64,000 bases of DNA from Streptomyces sp. AC512_CC834. Its GTDB lineage: Bacteria; Actinomycetota; Actinomycetes; Streptomycetales; Streptomycetaceae. How positions within the stretch are numbered: position 1 is the first letter of the stretch; every line of letters begins with the position of its first letter. Shown here piece after piece: positions 32,778-41,260 of this stretch. Position numbers and translations under genes: made by a program. The notes beneath the pieces are model-generated. The model saw nothing but the letters and a program-made list of their open reading frames with translations. It searched no databases and had not been told where the DNA came from. Where the stretch lies: the NCBI RefSeq assembly GCF_019049325.1, contig NZ_JAGMUO010000097.1, forward strand, positions 641,882-705,881, in the 5' to 3' direction.

Positions 32778-33350
32778 ATGAGCACCTCGGAACGACTGAT
32801 CGAGTCCACCCGCGAGCTGCTGTGGGAGCGCGGGTACGTGGGCACCAGCCCCAAGGCGATCCTCGAACGCGCGGAGGCCGGGCAGGGCAGCATGTACCAC
32901 CACTTCAAGGGCAAGCCCGATCTCGCGCTGGCCGCGATCCGGCGCACGGCCCAGGAGATGCGGGCCACCGCCGAGGCGGTGCTCACCGGTCCGGGCACGC
33001 CGTACGAGCGCGTCGAGGCGTATCTGCTGCGCGAGCGCGACGTGTTGCGCGGGTGCCCGGTCGGGCGGCTGACCATGGACCCGGACGTGATCGCCGACGA
33101 CGCCCTGCGCGCACCGGTGGACGAGACACTCGACTGGCTGCGCGAGCAGATCGCCCAGTTGGTCGAGGAGGGCCGGGAGCAGGGCGAGTTCGCGCTCTCG
33201 CTGGACGGCGAGGAGATCGCGGCGGCCGTCGTCGCCACCGTCCAGGGCGGCTATGTCCTGGCTCGCGCGTCCGGCTCGCCCGCCGCCTTCGACGCGGGCG
33301 TCCGAGGGCTGCTCTCCCTGCTGTCGGCTCACAAGAGCCCCGCGTCGTAG
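32778..33350 (+). CDS. TetR-family transcriptional regulator
   Basis: 190 aa from ATG 32778. N-terminal helix-turn-helix: TRELLWERGYVGTSPKAILE, RAEAGQGSMYHHFKGKPDLA. The C-terminal ligand domain includes RDVLRGCPVGRLTMDPDV, a conserved feature of one TetR subgroup (TetR_C_16/YxaF-like). It is the first gene of a six-gene plus-strand operon and very probably represses it, and perhaps the divergent exporter too. Inducer unknown. Confidence 0.92.
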   Translation: MSTSERLIESTRELLWERGYVGTSPKAILERAEAGQGSMYHHFKGKPDLALAAIRRTAQEMRATAEAVLTGPGTPYERVEAYLLRERDVLRGCPVGRLTMDPDVIADDALRAPVDETLDWLREQIAQLVEEGREQGEFALSLDGEEIAAAVVATVQGGYVLARASGSPAAFDAGVRGLLSLLSAHKSPAS

Positions 33351-33364
33351 AGGAGTTCGGATCC

Positions 33365-33760
33365 GTGTACATCACCCGACAGCGCCCCGGGACCCAGCGG
33401 GGCGCGACCGAGAACTTCACCGGCACGGTCTGGCTGGACGAGATCGCCGCGCCCCCGCCACCCTCCCGGCTCCGCATGTTCCACGTCCACTTCGCCCCGG
33501 GCGCGCACACCGCCTGGCACCGCCATCCGCACGGCCAGGTCCTGCACATCCTCCAGGGCGAGGGCCGGGTGCAGCGCGGGGGCGGTGAGGTGGAGGCCGT
33601 CCGAGCGGGCGACACCGTGTGGATCGAACCGGACGAGTGGCACTGGCACGGGGGCGGTCCGCACACCTTCATGAGCCATCTCGCGGTCGTCGAGGCCGCC
33701 GGGGACGGCACGACCGCCGAGTGGGGCGAACACGTCGCCCCCAAAAACCACCGCGCCTGA
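33365..33760 (+). CDS. Cupin-domain protein
   Basis: 131 aa from GTG 33365; AGAGGAG is nine bases upstream. Cupin motif 1 is present with metal His residues (HTAWHRHPHGQVLHILQGEG), and motif 2 with WHWHGGGPHTFMSH. It belongs to the small monomeric cupins often found as isomerases, dioxygenases or carboxymuconolactone-linked proteins. Second gene of the TetR operon (14-base gap). Confidence 0.87.
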   Translation: MYITRQRPGTQRGATENFTGTVWLDEIAAPPPPSRLRMFHVHFAPGAHTAWHRHPHGQVLHILQGEGRVQRGGGEVEAVRAGDTVWIEPDEWHWHGGGPHTFMSHLAVVEAAGDGTTAEWGEHVAPKNHRA

Positions 33761-33771
33761 GGAGCCGTCCG

Positions 33772-34359
33772 ATGCACGCCATGCAGTACACCTTCACCCT
33801 GCCCGCCGACTACACGATGGACGTCGTCCGCGAGCGGGTGGCCCGCACCGGGCACCTGCTGGACGACTGGCGGGGCCTCGGGATCAAGGCCTATCTGATC
33901 CGGGAGCGCGGGAAGGACGGCTCGCCGGTCAACCAGTACGCGCCGTTCTACCTGTGGCGCACCGTGGAGGGCATGAACTCCTTCCTCTGGGAGGGCGCCT
34001 TCCAGCGGCCCACCGACGACTTCGGCCGGCCCGCGGTCCGGCAGTGGACGGGCCTGGCGTACGAGGAGGGCGCCGCCGCCGGCTCCCCCGCGCGGGTGGC
34101 GGTACGGCGGCGGCAGCCGGTGCCGGAAGGTGTACCGCTGACGGAGGTGGCGGCGCGGGCGGTGCGGGAGACCGGGCGGCTGGCGGCCTTGGACGGGGCG
34201 GTGCTCGCGGCGGCGGTCGTGGACACCGGCGCCTGGGAGCTGGTCCACTTCTCGCTCCACGCGCACGGCGCGCCCGACGGGGTGGAGGGCGAGGTCTTCC
34301 GGGTGCTGCATCTCTCGGAGCCGGGGCGGGACCTGCTGTCCCGGGGGCGCCAGTGGTGA
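33772..34359 (+). CDS. DUF4865 family protein
   Basis: 195 aa from ATG 33772, with GAGGAG nine bases upstream. The opening MQYTFTLPADYTMDVVRERV, LLDDWRGLGIKAYLIRERG and YAPFYLWRTVEGMNSFLWEG are the conserved DUF4865 pattern as I know it. The fold looks like a ferredoxin-like (EthD/monooxygenase) dimer, but no function is established. The stop overlaps the next gene's GTG start (GTGA). Confidence 0.83.
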   Translation: MHAMQYTFTLPADYTMDVVRERVARTGHLLDDWRGLGIKAYLIRERGKDGSPVNQYAPFYLWRTVEGMNSFLWEGAFQRPTDDFGRPAVRQWTGLAYEEGAAAGSPARVAVRRRQPVPEGVPLTEVAARAVRETGRLAALDGAVLAAAVVDTGAWELVHFSLHAHGAPDGVEGEVFRVLHLSEPGRDLLSRGRQW

Positions 34360-35264
34360 GCGCCGTCCGCACGGTCCTCGGGGACGTGTCCGCCGGGGAG
34401 TTGGGGGTGTGCGACGCGCACGATCACCTGTTCTTCGCCAGTCCCCGGCTGCCCGGCGAGGAGTTGCGCGCAGCGGCGGCGGCGCGGGCGGAGCTGGCCG
34501 CGTTCCGGGAGCTGGGCGGTGGGACGGTGGTGCAGTGGACGCCGTACGGTCTGGGCCGGCGGGCCGCCGATCTGCCGGCCCTGTCCCGGGAGACCGGCGT
34601 GCACGTGGTGGCCGCGACGGGACTGCACCAGGACGTCCACTACGACGAGGGCACGCTTGCCGCGCTGCGGGACCGGGCCGCCGAGGTCTTCGTCGCCGAA
34701 CTGACCCGGGGCATCGGCACCTCGGGCGTCCGGGCGGGACTGATCAAGGTGGCGGGCGGTTTCCACGCGCTCGACGCGCACGCGCGGTGGACCATGTCGG
34801 CGGCGGCCGAGGCACATCGCGCGACGGGGGCGCCCATCGCCGTGCACCTGGAACTGGGCACCGGCGCCATGGACGTACTGGAGCTGCTGTGCGGCGAGTT
34901 GGGCGTGCCGCCGCACCGGGTGGTCCTCGGTCACCTCAACCGCTCCCCCGACCCCGCCGCGCACCGGCAGGCCGCCGGGTCGGGGTGTTACCTGGCCTTC
35001 GACGGGCCGTCGCGGGCCCATCACGCCACCGACTGGCGGATGCCGGACGCCGTGCGGGACCTCGCCGAGGCGGGCCACGGCGATCAGTTGCTGCTCGGCG
35101 GCGACACGACGACGGCGGCCGCGCGGTCGGTCAACGGCGGTCCCGGGATGCCGTACCTGCTGCGCCGCGTGGCTCCCCGGCTGGCGCTCGCCGTGGGCGA
35201 GGAGCTGGTGCGGCGCGTCCTCACCGAGAATCCCGCGCGGGCTTTCGCCGTCCAGTGGCGCTGA
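34356..35264 (+). CDS. Phosphotriesterase-family metal-dependent hydrolase
   Basis: 302 aa from GTG 34356, overlapping the DUF4865 stop. It has the binuclear metal site of the family: His22 and His24 (CDAHDHLFF), bridging Lys131 (GLIKVAGG), His164 (IAVHLELG), His193 (LGHLNRSPD) and Asp250 (LLLGGDTTT). Spacing between Lys, His and His is almost that of Pseudomonas phosphotriesterase. Such proteins are more often lactonases or amide/ester hydrolases than true phosphotriesterases. Part of the TetR operon. Confidence 0.88.
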   Translation: MSAVRTVLGDVSAGELGVCDAHDHLFFASPRLPGEELRAAAAARAELAAFRELGGGTVVQWTPYGLGRRAADLPALSRETGVHVVAATGLHQDVHYDEGTLAALRDRAAEVFVAELTRGIGTSGVRAGLIKVAGGFHALDAHARWTMSAAAEAHRATGAPIAVHLELGTGAMDVLELLCGELGVPPHRVVLGHLNRSPDPAAHRQAAGSGCYLAFDGPSRAHHATDWRMPDAVRDLAEAGHGDQLLLGGDTTTAAARSVNGGPGMPYLLRRVAPRLALAVGEELVRRVLTENPARAFAVQWR

Positions 35265-35306
35265 CGTCCGCCCGCCCCCAGACCCCGGCCCGACGGGAGA
35301 CCCCTC

Positions 35307-35702
35307 ATGCCCCTCGTCCGCATCGACGCCCACGGCACCGTCGCCGGCCGACTCGACGCGCTCGGCCGTGCCGTCCACGACGCCCTGGTGGAGACGCTCG
35401 GCATTCCGTCCGACGATCGTTTCCAGGTCCTGACCGGTCACGACGGCGTCCGCGGCGCGCTGCGGTACGACGACTACCTCGGCGTGCACCGGGACGAGGG
35501 CATCGTGTTCGTGGCGATCACGCTGCGGTCGGGGCGGGCGACCGGGCAAAAGCAGGCGCTGTACCGCCGGATCGCCGAACTCGCCGAGGCCTACGCGGGC
35601 ACCGCGCCGCGCAACGTGTTCGTCACCCTGACCGAGAACACCTCCGCGGACTGGTCGCTGGGCCACGGCCTCGCCCAGTACGTAGGCTCGGGATCATGCT
35701 GA
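35307..35702 (+). CDS. Tautomerase-superfamily enzyme
   Basis: 131 aa, starting MPLVRIDAHG, so mature Pro1 is available as catalytic base. The body (DALVETLGIPSDDRFQVLTG, ITLRSGRATGQKQALYRRIA) parallels the other tautomerase in the window at 2579-3010 but is clearly diverged. It probably isomerises or hydrates an unsaturated oxo-acid in the pathway of this operon. The stop overlaps the next start by seven bases. Confidence 0.85.
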   Translation: MPLVRIDAHGTVAGRLDALGRAVHDALVETLGIPSDDRFQVLTGHDGVRGALRYDDYLGVHRDEGIVFVAITLRSGRATGQKQALYRRIAELAEAYAGTAPRNVFVTLTENTSADWSLGHGLAQYVGSGSC

Positions 35703-36094
35703 GACTCGGAATCCCCGTCATCGGCGTCACGGACGTCCCCCGCGCGGTCGCCTTCTGGACGGCGGCGCTGCCCCTGGTCGCCACGCAGGAGTGGGGGAGC
35801 GAGAGCTGGCGAACGCTCGAGCACGCGGACGGCTCCGGGCGGGCCCTCGGTCTGATGCGCAGCGACTCTCCGGCCGAGCCGCGGCCCCGGCTCCACCTCG
35901 ACCTGTTCACGGACTCGGCGGAGGAACAGCGGGCGGAGGTGCGGCGGCTGATCGGTCTCGGGGCGCGGGCCGTCGAGTGGGACCACTACCCGCCCGACCC
36001 CGACTTCGTCGTCCTCGCCGACCCGGACGGCAACGTCTTCTGCGTCGTCGACCTCAGCCACGCCCCCAGCGGCGGCGAGCGGCCCGCGCCCTGA
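35696..36094 (+). CDS. VOC-superfamily (glyoxalase-like) protein
   Basis: 132 aa from ATG 35696, overlapping the tautomerase gene by seven bases. It has the VOC layout: VIGVTDVPRAVAFWTAALPL at the start and DFVVLADPDGNVFCVVDLSH at the end (Glyoxalase_6-like DPDGNVFCVV). It is the last gene of the TetR-cupin-DUF4865-PTE-tautomerase set. It converges on the ROK gene with 30 bases between. Substrate unknown. Confidence 0.86.
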   Translation: MLRLGIPVIGVTDVPRAVAFWTAALPLVATQEWGSESWRTLEHADGSGRALGLMRSDSPAEPRPRLHLDLFTDSAEEQRAEVRRLIGLGARAVEWDHYPPDPDFVVLADPDGNVFCVVDLSHAPSGGERPAP

Positions 36095-36124
36095 GGCGAA
36101 CACCGTCCGGATTGCGACGCGTCC

Positions 36125-37363
36125 CTACGTCAGCGCGCCGAGGGGGTCGTCCAGGACCGGCTGCCAGGCCAACTCGGCGGCGCCGACCAGGCTGTTGTGG
36201 TCCAAGCCGCAGGGCAGGATCGGCACGCCGCCGCTCTGGCCCCACAGGCTGCGGTCGGCGACGACCGCGCGCAGCCGCTCGGGGGCGGCGTCGAGGAGTG
36301 CGCGGTGGAGTCCGCCGAGGATGATGCGGTCCGGGTTGAGGATGTTCACCAGGCCGGCGAGGCCCAGGCCGAGGCGGTCGACGAGGGTCTCGGTGGCGGT
36401 GCGGACGGCCGGGTCGGCGTAGTGGTCGCGGATCAGGTCGTAGGACTGCTGGAGCAGGGACACTTCGGGTCCGGGCTCGCGGCCGGCCGCCCTGAGGAAG
36501 GCCAGCGGGTCGGCCTCCACGTCCAGACAGCCGTGGCCGCCGCAGTAGCAGGGGCGGCCGTCGGGGTTGACGGTGAGGTGGCCGACCTCCAGGGCGAGAC
36601 CCGAACTGCCGGAGTGCAGACGGCCGTCGAGAACCAGCGCACCGCCGACCCCGCGGTGGCCGGTGGCCACGCACAGCAGGTCGCGCGCGCCGCGTCCGGC
36701 GCCGTGCCGGTGCTCGGCGAGGGCCGCGAGGTTGACGTCGTTCGCGGCGAACGCGGGTCCCGCGATTCCGGCGGCGCGCACCTGCTCGGCGAAGATCCGC
36801 CGCACGGGCGCGCCCGCAGGCCAGGCCAGGTGCAGCGGGTTCAGGGCCAGGCCCTCCGGTTCCGCGACGGCGGACGGCACGGCGAGTCCGGCGCCGACGC
36901 AGCGCCGTCCGGTCTCCCTCAGCAGTTCCGCGCCCGTCTCGACGACGGAGGCCAGCACCTTCGCCGGGTCGGCGTCGACGACCTCGCAGCCGGGCGCGGT
37001 GGCGACGATCCGGCCGCCGAGGCCGACCAGCGCGGCGCGGAAGCCGTCGGCGTGGACCTGGGCGGCGAGGGCGACGGGCCCGTCCTCGGCGATCGAGAGG
37101 CGGTGCGAGGGGCGGCCCTGCGAACCGGCCGCCGCGCCGGGTCGGGCGTCCACCCGGATCAGGCCGAGGGCCTCCAGTTCGGCCGCGACCGCGCCGGCCG
37201 TGGCGCGGGTCACGCCCAGTTCGGCGGTGAGGACGGCGCGGGTGGGGGCGCGTCCGGTGTGCACGAGCTCCAACGCGGGTCCGAGCGCACCGCGCCCCCG
37301 GTCCAGCCGCGTCCTCGAGGTGGTCCCTTCCCCCGCCGCCCGGGGGTCCGCCTTGCCGCTCAT
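36125..37363 (-). CDS. ROK-family transcriptional regulator
   Basis: 412 aa from ATG 37363. The N-terminal winged helix-turn-helix (RAVLTAELGVTRATAGAVAA) is followed by a ROK kinase-like domain with the zinc motif CYCGGHGCLDVEA and a LEVGHLTVNPDG strand. The zinc-binding Cys residues indicate a NagC/XylR-like repressor-type ROK rather than a bare kinase. Downstream of the AlkB-like gene on the same strand (37-base gap). Sugar effector and targets unknown. Confidence 0.9.
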   Translation of the reverse strand: MSGKADPRAAGEGTTSRTRLDRGRGALGPALELVHTGRAPTRAVLTAELGVTRATAGAVAAELEALGLIRVDARPGAAAGSQGRPSHRLSIAEDGPVALAAQVHADGFRAALVGLGGRIVATAPGCEVVDADPAKVLASVVETGAELLRETGRRCVGAGLAVPSAVAEPEGLALNPLHLAWPAGAPVRRIFAEQVRAAGIAGPAFAANDVNLAALAEHRHGAGRGARDLLCVATGHRGVGGALVLDGRLHSGSSGLALEVGHLTVNPDGRPCYCGGHGCLDVEADPLAFLRAAGREPGPEVSLLQQSYDLIRDHYADPAVRTATETLVDRLGLGLAGLVNILNPDRIILGGLHRALLDAAPERLRAVVADRSLWGQSGGVPILPCGLDHNSLVGAAELAWQPVLDDPLGALT

Positions 37364-37400
37364 GGGGGCGAGTCTCCCATGATCCGCTGGTGTGGCGTGC

Positions 37401-38051
37401 CTAGAGGCCACTGACCCGGAGCGTGATGTTCAGCCGCCCGGTGAGTCCCAACTCGGGCGGCGCGGTGCCCGCGTGCACCCTGGGGACCCCGTGGTACGCG
37501 AGCCGGGACGGGCCGCCGAAGACGAACAGGTCGCCGCTGCGCAGGTCGGTGTCCGTGTAGGGGCGGGTCCGGGTTTCGGGGTTGCCGAAGCGGAAGACGC
37601 AGGTGTCACCGAGGCTGAGGGAGACCACGGGCGCGTCGGAGCGTTCGTCGGCGTCGCGGTGCATGCCCATGCGGGCGTCGGCGTCGTAGAAGTTGATCAG
37701 CGCGATGTCGTACGGCGCCCGCGCCACCGCGTCGGCGCCCAGCGCGTCGGTCACCGCCCGGCGGGCGAGGTCGCCGAGCCGGGCCGGGAAGGGCTTCACG
37801 GGCGAGCCGTCGCCGTCGACGACGGTGTCGGCGTAGCCGTACGGGTACCAGTGCCGGCCGAGGCACACCTGCCGGGCGGTCATGGTGCCGCCGCCGGGGG
37901 TGCGCACCGTGCGCAGTCCGGCCGGCGGGCGGGCCCACTCGCGGCAGGCGTGCAGCAGCTCGCGCTGCCGTCCCGCGTCCAGCCAGTCCGGCACGTGGAC
38001 GGCGCCGGGCGCGGTCTCGGTACGGGGCCTGGGGAACAGCTCGGCGTCCAT
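37401..38051 (-). CDS. alkB: AlkB-like Fe(II)/2-oxoglutarate dioxygenase
   Basis: 216 aa from ATG 38051; ATG 38060 is in frame. The 2OG-Fe site is visible: HxD in MGMHRDADERSD, the distal His in YHGVPRV, and the 2OG-binding Arg in GRLNITLRVSG. The conserved PFPARLGDL and YDIALINFYD are AlkB hallmarks. AlkB demethylates N1-methyladenine and N3-methylcytosine in DNA or RNA. No ada gene is adjacent. The start lies beside a GC-rich tandem repeat. Confidence 0.88.
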   Translation of the reverse strand: MDAELFPRPRTETAPGAVHVPDWLDAGRQRELLHACREWARPPAGLRTVRTPGGGTMTARQVCLGRHWYPYGYADTVVDGDGSPVKPFPARLGDLARRAVTDALGADAVARAPYDIALINFYDADARMGMHRDADERSDAPVVSLSLGDTCVFRFGNPETRTRPYTDTDLRSGDLFVFGGPSRLAYHGVPRVHAGTAPPELGLTGRLNITLRVSGL

Positions 38052-38061
38052 GTCTCCCATC

Positions 38062-38137
38062 CTGCCTCCGCGGCCTGGCCCCGCGCCTGCCTCCGCGGCC
38101 TGGCCCCGCGCCCTGCCTCCGCGGCCTGCCCCACGCC
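38062..38137. repeat. Three tandem ~25-bp GC-rich repeats
   Basis: Units at 38062-38086 and 38087-38111 are identical over 25 bases (CTGCCTCCGCGGCCTGGCCC followed by CGCGC). A third, slightly diverged unit is at 38113-38137. They occupy the divergent gap between alkB and the methyltransferase gene and include the CGGAGG that could serve as a ribosome site for an alkB start at 38060. Confidence 0.85.
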
Positions 38138-38192
38138 CCGCCTCCCGGGCGCGACCGGTGCTGAGCTGGGGCTCGGCTAGCCTGGGCACACG

Positions 38193-39365
38193 ATGAACGA
38201 CCGCAGCGACCGTATGACGACGCCCTGGGGCGAGCACGTGCTGTCCCGTTTCCCCGAGGACCCGCGCGACCGGCTCCGTGCCTGGGACGCCTCCGACGCG
38301 TACCTGCTCGCGCACCTCGCGGAGCGGGAGGTCCCGCTGTCCGGCACGGTCGTGGTCGTCGGTGACCGCTGGGGAGCGCTGGTGACGGCGCTGGCGGCGC
38401 ACCGGCCGGTGCAGATCACCGACTCCCACCTCACGCGGGAGGCGACGCGCGCCAACCTGGAGCGGGCGGGCGCCGAACCGGGCGCGGTGGGCCTGCTCAC
38501 CACGCAGGACGCGCCGCCGGACCGCGTCGACGTGCTGCTGGTGCGGGTGCCGAAGAGTCTGGCGCTGCTGGAGGACCAACTGCTGCGGCTGGCGCCCGCG
38601 CTGCACGAGGGCACGGTCGTGGTCGGCACCGGGATGGTGAAGGAGATCCACACCTCGACGCTCCGGCTGTTCGAGCGGATCGTGGGCCCGACGCGGACCT
38701 CCCTGGCCGTGAAGAAGGCCCGGCTGATCCTCTCCACGCCCGACCCCGCGCTGAAGCGCCCCGCCAACCCCTGGCCGCTCAGCTACTCGCTCCCCGACGA
38801 CGTCGGACCGCTCTCCGGCCGGACCGTCGTCAACCACGCCGGCGTCTTCTGCGCCGACCGGCTCGACATCGGCACCCGGTTCTTCCTCCAGCACCTGCCG
38901 GACGCCGGGGGCTCTCGGCGGGTGGTGGACCTGGGCTGCGGCAACGGTGTGGTCGGCACGGCGGTGGCGCTGGCCGATCCGAACGCGGAGGTGCTGTTCA
39001 CCGACGAGTCGTTCCAGGCCGTGGCGTCGGCCCGGGCGACGTACGAGGCGAACAAGGCGAAGGGGGCGAACGGGGCGGCGGGGCACGTGGAGTTCCGGGT
39101 CGGCGACGGGCTGGCCGGGGTGCCGGACGGCAGTGTCGACCTGGTGCTCAACAACCCGCCGTTCCACTCCCACCAGGCGACGACCGACGCCACCGCGTGG
39201 CGGATGTTCACCGGGGCGCGGCGGGTGCTGCGCCCCGGCGGTGAGCTGTGGGTGGTCGGCAACCGGCACCTGGGCCACCACGTCAAGCTGCGGCGCCTGT
39301 TCGGCAACAGTCACCTGGTGGCCGGTGACCCGAAGTTCGTGGTGCTGAAGGCCGTCAGGGAGTAG
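38193..39365 (+). CDS. RlmG/RsmC-type SAM-dependent methyltransferase
   Basis: 390 aa. It has the duplicated methyltransferase fold of RsmC/RlmG proteins: a degenerate N-terminal half and a catalytic C-terminal half with SAM motif VVDLGCGNGVVG and base-binding NNPPFHSHQAT. This NPPF-containing group methylates guanine N2 in 16S or 23S rRNA. No Shine-Dalgarno; TAGCCT at 38178-38183 may be a close -10. Its stop overlaps the convergent aldolase stop by 11 bases. Confidence 0.87.
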   Translation: MNDRSDRMTTPWGEHVLSRFPEDPRDRLRAWDASDAYLLAHLAEREVPLSGTVVVVGDRWGALVTALAAHRPVQITDSHLTREATRANLERAGAEPGAVGLLTTQDAPPDRVDVLLVRVPKSLALLEDQLLRLAPALHEGTVVVGTGMVKEIHTSTLRLFERIVGPTRTSLAVKKARLILSTPDPALKRPANPWPLSYSLPDDVGPLSGRTVVNHAGVFCADRLDIGTRFFLQHLPDAGGSRRVVDLGCGNGVVGTAVALADPNAEVLFTDESFQAVASARATYEANKAKGANGAAGHVEFRVGDGLAGVPDGSVDLVLNNPPFHSHQATTDATAWRMFTGARRVLRPGGELWVVGNRHLGHHVKLRRLFGNSHLVAGDPKFVVLKAVRE

Positions 39366-40215
39366 CCCCGGCGACCACCTGGACGATGGTCGCCACCGTC
39401 CGGGCCATGGCCTCCCTTCCGGCGGTGAGGTAGCCGCGCGAGTCGACCGCCTCGGGGCGGGCGGCGAGGTGCTCCCTGATCGCGCCGGTCATGGCGATGT
39501 TGAGCGCGGTGCCGACGTTGACCTTGGCGATGCCGCCCGCGACGGCCGCGGCGAGTTCGCCGTCCGGGACTCCGGAGGAGCCGTGCAGGACGAGGGGCAC
39601 AGCCAGGGTGCCGGACAGTTCCCCCAGCAGGTCGTGGTCGAGGGCGGCGGTGCGCGTGGTCATGGCGTGGGAGCTGCCGACCGCGACGGCCAGGGCGTCC
39701 ACGCCGGACTCGGCGACATAGGAGCGTGCCTCGGCGGGGTCGGTGCGGGCGCCGGGTGCGTGGGCGTCGAGCGGCGGTGCGCCGTTCTTGCCGCCGACCT
39801 CCCCCAACTCGGCCTCGATCCACAGCCCCCGGGCGTGTGCCCAGTCGGCGGCGGCCCCGGTCGCCGCGAGGTTCTCGGCGTACGGCAGCCGGGAGGCGTC
39901 GTACATCACGGAGCTGAACCCGGCGTCCGGGGCCTGGCGCAGCAGGCTGTCGCTCTGCACGTGGTCGAGGTGCAGGGCGACGGGCACGGCGGCGCCCTCG
40001 GCGGCGGCGACGGCCGCGCGGGCCAGCGGCAGCAGGCGGCCGTAGCGGTACTTCACGGCGTTCTCGCTGACCTGGAGGACGACGGGCATCCGTACGGACT
40101 CGGCGCCCGCGACGACGGCCTCGACGTGTTCCAGGGTGATGATGTTGAAGGCGGCGACGGCGGAGCGCACGGCGGCGGCACGGCCGACGAGGTCGCCGGT
40201 GGCGGCGAGGGGCAC
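39355..40215 (-). CDS. Class II fructose/tagatose-bisphosphate aldolase family protein
   Basis: 286 aa from GTG 40215, with AAGGAA upstream. It has the zinc-aldolase pattern: catalytic Asp and zinc His in HLDHVQSD, second-metal loop EAELGEVGG, zinc His in LHGSSGVPD, and phosphate loop KVNVGTALN. It resembles GatY/KbaY/AgaY. It follows the SIS gene by 82 bases, giving an isomerase-aldolase pair that would cleave a ketohexose (bis)phosphate derived from an amino sugar. Confidence 0.87.
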   Translation of the reverse strand: MPLAATGDLVGRAAAVRSAVAAFNIITLEHVEAVVAGAESVRMPVVLQVSENAVKYRYGRLLPLARAAVAAAEGAAVPVALHLDHVQSDSLLRQAPDAGFSSVMYDASRLPYAENLAATGAAADWAHARGLWIEAELGEVGGKNGAPPLDAHAPGARTDPAEARSYVAESGVDALAVAVGSSHAMTTRTAALDHDLLGELSGTLAVPLVLHGSSGVPDGELAAAVAGGIAKVNVGTALNIAMTGAIREHLAARPEAVDSRGYLTAGREAMARTVATIVQVVAGATP

Positions 40216-40230
40216 GGTGGGTTCCTTCCC

Positions 40231-40299
40231 GGGCTTCGGACGGCGGACGGCGGGCTTCGGACGGCGGGCGTCAGGGAGCGGGCGTCAGGGGCGGGCGTC
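40231..40299. repeat. Short direct repeats between SIS and aldolase genes
   Basis: GGGCTTCGGACGGCGG occurs at 40231-40246 and 40252-40267 (21-base period), followed by three copies of GCGGGCGTCAGG-like sequence to ~40299. The repeats fill the 82-base gap between two co-transcribed genes. They could form alternative hairpins in the mRNA. Confidence 0.75.
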
Positions 40300-41179
40300 A
40301 GGGGGCGAGGATCACCGAGCGGGTGAGGTGGCGGGGGCGGTCCGGGTCGAGGCCGCGGGCAGCGGCGACGGCGACGGCGAGCCGCTGGGCGCGGACCAGT
40401 TCGGCGAGCGGGTCCAGCTCACCGGGCACCCACAGCGCACCGGTCTCGCGGACCTGGCCGGCCAGCGACTCGGGCGCCTCGCCGAACATCCAGGTCGCCG
40501 TGCCCGCGGTGCTGATGCTGATGGGACCGTGCCGGTACTCCATCGCCGGGTACGCCTCGGTCCAGGACAGGGAGGCCTCGCGCATCTTCAGGGCGGCCTC
40601 GCTGGCCAGTCCGACGGTCCAGCCACGGCCCAGGAAGGTGAACTGGGTACGCTCGACGAGCCCTTCGGGCAGCTCGGCCGCGAGGGCGGCGCGTGCGTCG
40701 GCGACGACCGCGTCGGTGTGCAGGCCCAGGTGGGCGCGGAGCAGGGTGAGCGCGGTGGTCGCGAACCGCGTCTGCACGACCGAGCGTTCGTCCGCGAAGT
40801 CGAGGACGACCACGTCGTCCGCGGCGGTCATGACCGGGGTGTCCGGGTCCGCGGTCAGCGCGACGGTACGGGTGCGGCCCTTCAACGCCGTGAGCAGCTC
40901 CAGTACTTCGGTGGTGGTGCCGGAGCGGGTGAGGGCCACGACACGGTCGTACGCGCGGTCCCGCGGGAACTCCGAGGCGGCGAAGGCGTCCGTCTCGCCC
41001 TGGCCCGCGTCCTCACGCAGCGCCGCCACCGACTGCGCCATGAAGTACGAGGTGCCGCATCCGACGATCGCCACCCGCTCCCCCGCCGCCGGGAGCGCCG
41101 TCGCGTGCCGTGCCGCCTGTGCGGCGGCGCGCGTCCAGCACTCGGGCTGGCTGTTGAGCTCGTCCTCGACATACGTCAT
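40298..41179 (-). CDS. SIS-domain sugar isomerase/deaminase (AgaS/GlmS-like)
   Basis: 293 aa from ATG 41179; GGGGAG is eight bases upstream. Two SIS domains: the first with VAIVGCGTSYFMAQS and LTRSGTTTEVLE, the second with FLGRGWTVGLASEAALKMRE and EYRHGPIS. The layout is that of AgaS or the isomerase half of GlmS, acting on hexosamine-6-phosphates. It is paired with a class II aldolase and divergent from a DeoR regulator: a compact amino-sugar catabolic unit without a visible transporter. Confidence 0.87.
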   Translation of the reverse strand: MTYVEDELNSQPECWTRAAAQAARHATALPAAGERVAIVGCGTSYFMAQSVAALREDAGQGETDAFAASEFPRDRAYDRVVALTRSGTTTEVLELLTALKGRTRTVALTADPDTPVMTAADDVVVLDFADERSVVQTRFATTALTLLRAHLGLHTDAVVADARAALAAELPEGLVERTQFTFLGRGWTVGLASEAALKMREASLSWTEAYPAMEYRHGPISISTAGTATWMFGEAPESLAGQVRETGALWVPGELDPLAELVRAQRLAVAVAAARGLDPDRPRHLTRSVILAP

Positions 41180-41203
41180 GCCGCACACTCCCCGATCACT
41201 GAT

Positions 41204-41260
41204 CTTGTTGCTTGTTCCTGCAAGGTATAGCGAGCTTTTGAGCACAATCAAGCAATCAAG
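41204..41260. promoter_or_regulatory. CTTG(A)TTG repeats, probable DeoR operators
   Basis: CTTGTTGCTTGTT at 41204-41216 and the direct repeat CAATCAAG-CAATCAAG at 41245-41260 (reverse complement CTTGATTGCTTGATTG) form an inverted pair of repeat arrays in the 135-base gap between the SIS and DeoR genes. DeoR-family repressors bind such multi-repeat operators. Confidence 0.6.
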
